A stretch of 64,000 bases of DNA from D2472 sp964275585 (GTDB taxonomy: Bacteria; Pseudomonadota; Gammaproteobacteria; Magnimaribacterales; D2472). Positions 62,456-64,000 of this stretch are shown here, piece after piece. The notes beneath the pieces were generated by a model. That model was not told the DNA's origin, did no database searches, and saw only the letters and a program-made list of their open reading frames with translations. Made by a program: the position numbers and the translations under genes. Positions within the stretch are counted from its first letter, which is position 1, and each line of letters starts with the position of its first letter. The stretch lies in the NCBI GenBank assembly GCA_964275585.1, contig CAXYCJ010000011.1:1-64000 (forward strand), written 5' to 3'.

Positions 62456-63115
62456 ATGGGATCTGGAATTTTTAATTTAAAACATCCTACTTTTGCGAGA
62501 ATACAAAAATTTTTAATTATATTCTTATGTGCAGTATTTACTTCAACTTCATTTGCAGCCACAGAGGTGCAAGCACCCTTTGGATTTAAGTGGGATCAAA
62601 AAGTATCGGACCTTCGGGCAAAAGGCTTTGATTCTACATGCAGTGATGCAACAGACCTTCCAATTAGAATATGTAAATTCAGTGCCTCGCCAAAGAAGTT
62701 CTCCAAGGCGGATTTTTTCCAGGGTTTTTTTGTTCCTGGTGAGGGTCTTCAGAAAGTTACAATGCTCGGAAAGGATATTACAGATGACCCATATGGATCG
62801 GACGGAAAGGCCCAATATGAGGCATTAAAGACTTCGTTAACGAAAAAGTATGGTGCGCCCACAAACACCTATGAGTGGGAGGCTACAGAGCTATACAAAG
62901 ATTCAGATGAGTTTTATGAATGTTTGAATTATCAATCATGCGGCAATCATACGGTCTACTGGATTGAGGGCATGGATGGTACGATAACTTTGAAGATTAA
63001 GGGTGTGAGCAGAGGTAAGGGGTATATACAATTGATCTATGAATCTCCAAGATGGAGTGACCTTCTTGATCAACTCAGAGACCAAGAGACTGCTGGAGAC
63101 GATGACAGTCTTTAA
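62456..63115 (+). CDS. Secreted hypothetical protein
   Basis: 219 residues. AGAGGAG seven bases before ATG 62456 is a strong ribosome site. A long signal peptide (FLIIFLCAVFTSTSFAATE, cleavage near residue 35) is followed by FGFKWDQKVSDLRAKGFDS, several Cys in pairs and SLTKKYGAPTNTYEWEA, a sort of fold seen in small periplasmic or lipid-associated proteins, and an acidic end. No family recognised. Divergent from the 19-residue-repeat gene across 124 bases. Confidence 0.65.
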   Translation: MGSGIFNLKHPTFARIQKFLIIFLCAVFTSTSFAATEVQAPFGFKWDQKVSDLRAKGFDSTCSDATDLPIRICKFSASPKKFSKADFFQGFFVPGEGLQKVTMLGKDITDDPYGSDGKAQYEALKTSLTKKYGAPTNTYEWEATELYKDSDEFYECLNYQSCGNHTVYWIEGMDGTITLKIKGVSRGKGYIQLIYESPRWSDLLDQLRDQETAGDDDSL

Positions 63116-63181
63116 GAGTTGTCTGTCTAAAGCTCTTCGTTAAGCTCTTAGTTGTCTAAGAATTGTTGTTGCAATTAAAGC

Positions 63182-63904
63182 TAAAGTTTATGTTTTAAGA
63201 GCTCGGAATATATATCGTAAGCTTGATCTGCAAAACTTAAAACTAATTGTGAGTAATAATTCTCACCGCTCTCTTTTTTGAAGTTAGTCGAGGACTTAAC
63301 CGATGGATACCAGTGAGTGGCCCAAACTCCATCATATGGTTTGAGACCAGCCTTCCCATTGAAGCATATTAGGATCCCAGCTAATCTTTAATTTATTGCA
63401 CAATCTTCTTAGACTGCGCTCGGGATGATTGCATAAGTCTGTTGCATCAATAACAACTGGTACCTCCCCTGTTTGGTTGGCAATAAAGTTGAATAGATTA
63501 ATTTGCTCATGAAAGCCAAAATCTTCAAGTTTCGCTTCTGGCCATTTTTCTAAAAAACTGGATATTACTTGCTCTGGCTTTCTGATTAAAAAGCAATTTG
63601 TGCATTTTAAAACCCATTCTTTATCAAAATTTGGCAGGAGATGATGGACCATGTGTTTCTGGTAGCAGATACCATCATCCTCAGTTCTAACACAGTTTTC
63701 TATAACTTTTCTCCAATCTGTTTCTTGGCTATCTATCACGTCCTGAAACATTGGGTGCTCTTTCTTTGTTGCTTTTAAGTAAGCTGCATAAAATGGCTCA
63801 TCGAATACATCACGAATATCCTTTCTATTCCCGAAACTTCTCATTAATGCAGTTGATAAATTTCGTGGTCCAGACCACATTGCAATGTTAATTCTATTAG
63901 CCAC
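63182..63904 (-). pseudogene. Sulfotransferase-like protein gene with one frame break near the 3' end
   Basis: From GTG 63904 the frame gives MANRINIAMWSGPRNLSTAL and SFGNRKDIRDVFDEPFYAAY, with W-S-G-P-R-x-x-S-T as the P-loop-like PAPS motif, RKPEQVISSFLEKWPEA and VVIDATDLCNHPERSLRRLC. It stops after QWEGWSQTI at 63332. Removing one G from GAAGGC (63350-63352) restores QWEAGLKPYDGVWATHWYPS and a tail to TAG 63182-63184, giving the usual length of about 240 residues. This ending is what the family should have, so the break is real in the given sequence. It overlaps the end of an aminotransferase gene. Confidence 0.7.
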
Positions 63905-64000
63905 TTGAGGTTAATAGAAAGTATAGGTCTTGAAGTTTTTTAGTTACCTTCAGATTACGTTTATCTTCAATTTTCCTACCATCAATTTCCTTAACAGGTG
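63897..64000 (-). CDS. Class IV aminotransferase, C-terminal end (cut by window edge)
   Basis: The minus-strand frame reads PVKEIDGRKIEDKRNLKVTK and KLQDLYFLLTSSG and stops at TAA 63899-63897. The first part matches the common end of branched-chain or D-amino-acid aminotransferases (P-V-x-x-I-D-G-x-x-I, then x-T-K-x-L-Q-x-L-Y). Only about 33 residues are in the window; stop overlaps the sulfotransferase start by eight bases. Plant proteins that fuse these two domains exist, which supports a shared pathway. Confidence 0.55.
   Translation of the reverse strand, partial: PVKEIDGRKIEDKRNLKVTKKLQDLYFLLTSSG

Noticed and set aside
1..64000. tRNA, rRNA or riboswitch genes
   Set aside because: No cloverleaf, rRNA core sequence or known riboswitch aptamer was recognised in the few spacers longer than 100 bases; a covariance-model scan was not possible.

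Overview
The window is AT-rich, very densely packed and gammaproteobacterial. Most neighbouring genes abut or overlap by a few bases. The core gene orders lolC/D-exbBD-msbA-lpxK-ycaR-kdsB-murB, csiV-mfd...gap-nqrABCDEF-apbE-nqrM and aceA-purB-mnmA-icd-clpS-clpA-infA are those of Pseudomonas-like gammaproteobacteria. Together with the Na+-pumping NADH dehydrogenase, paired acyl-CoA dehydrogenases, a haloalkane dehalogenase and the low G+C, this suggests a streamlined marine heterotroph (SAR86-like is my best guess; the species cannot be fixed from sequence alone).

Layout. 0-7.6 kb: end of a MATE pump, a DUF349 protein, trpS, an MFS exporter, hemH, a dienoyl-CoA-reductase-like SDR and an aldehyde dehydrogenase. 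7.6-15.1 kb: an envelope operon (lipoprotein release LolC/D, ExbB/D, a fused MsbA-LpxK, YcaR, KdsB, MurB). 15.1-23.7 kb: LysE exporter, DUF1285, DUF885 lipoprotein, ETF-QO divergent from etfBA, and a pair of acyl-CoA dehydrogenases. 23.8-32.2 kb: an unnamed co-directional envelope system made of a secreted protein, a lipoprotein (frameshifted), a TPR/PEGA membrane protein, a PEGA plus FGE-fold protein, a 47-residue membrane peptide, an ExbB/MotA-type proton channel and two von Willebrand A proteins with a shared transmembrane Asp motif. 32.3-42 kb: trmA, a DUF2970 peptide, nfuA, csiV, mfd, a second acyl-CoA dehydrogenase pair (one frameshifted) and gap. 42-49 kb: the complete nqr operon with its flavin transferase ApbE and NqrM. 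49-57.4 kb: aceA, purB, mnmA, icd, clpS, clpA, infA.

57.4-62.5 kb is different: spacers are longer and the genes are accessory. Directly upstream of infA lies a near-perfect chromosomal dif site (24 of 28 bases match E. coli dif as I recall it). Two more copies of its 11-base XerC arm, with diverged XerD arms, follow at about 58.56 and 59.95 kb. They separate modules carrying a MORN-repeat protein, a haloalkane dehalogenase and a pair of secreted proteins (a large lipoprotein and a protein of five 19-residue repeats), all pointing the same way. This looks like a Xer-site module array at the chromosome terminus, comparable to pdif modules or integron cassettes.

62.5-64 kb: a secreted protein, then a frameshifted sulfotransferase-like gene coupled to the end of a class IV aminotransferase.

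Four single-base frame breaks (near 24.73, 25.00, 39.92 and 63.35 kb) interrupt otherwise good genes. Some lie in short homopolymers, so consensus errors and true pseudogenes cannot be separated here.
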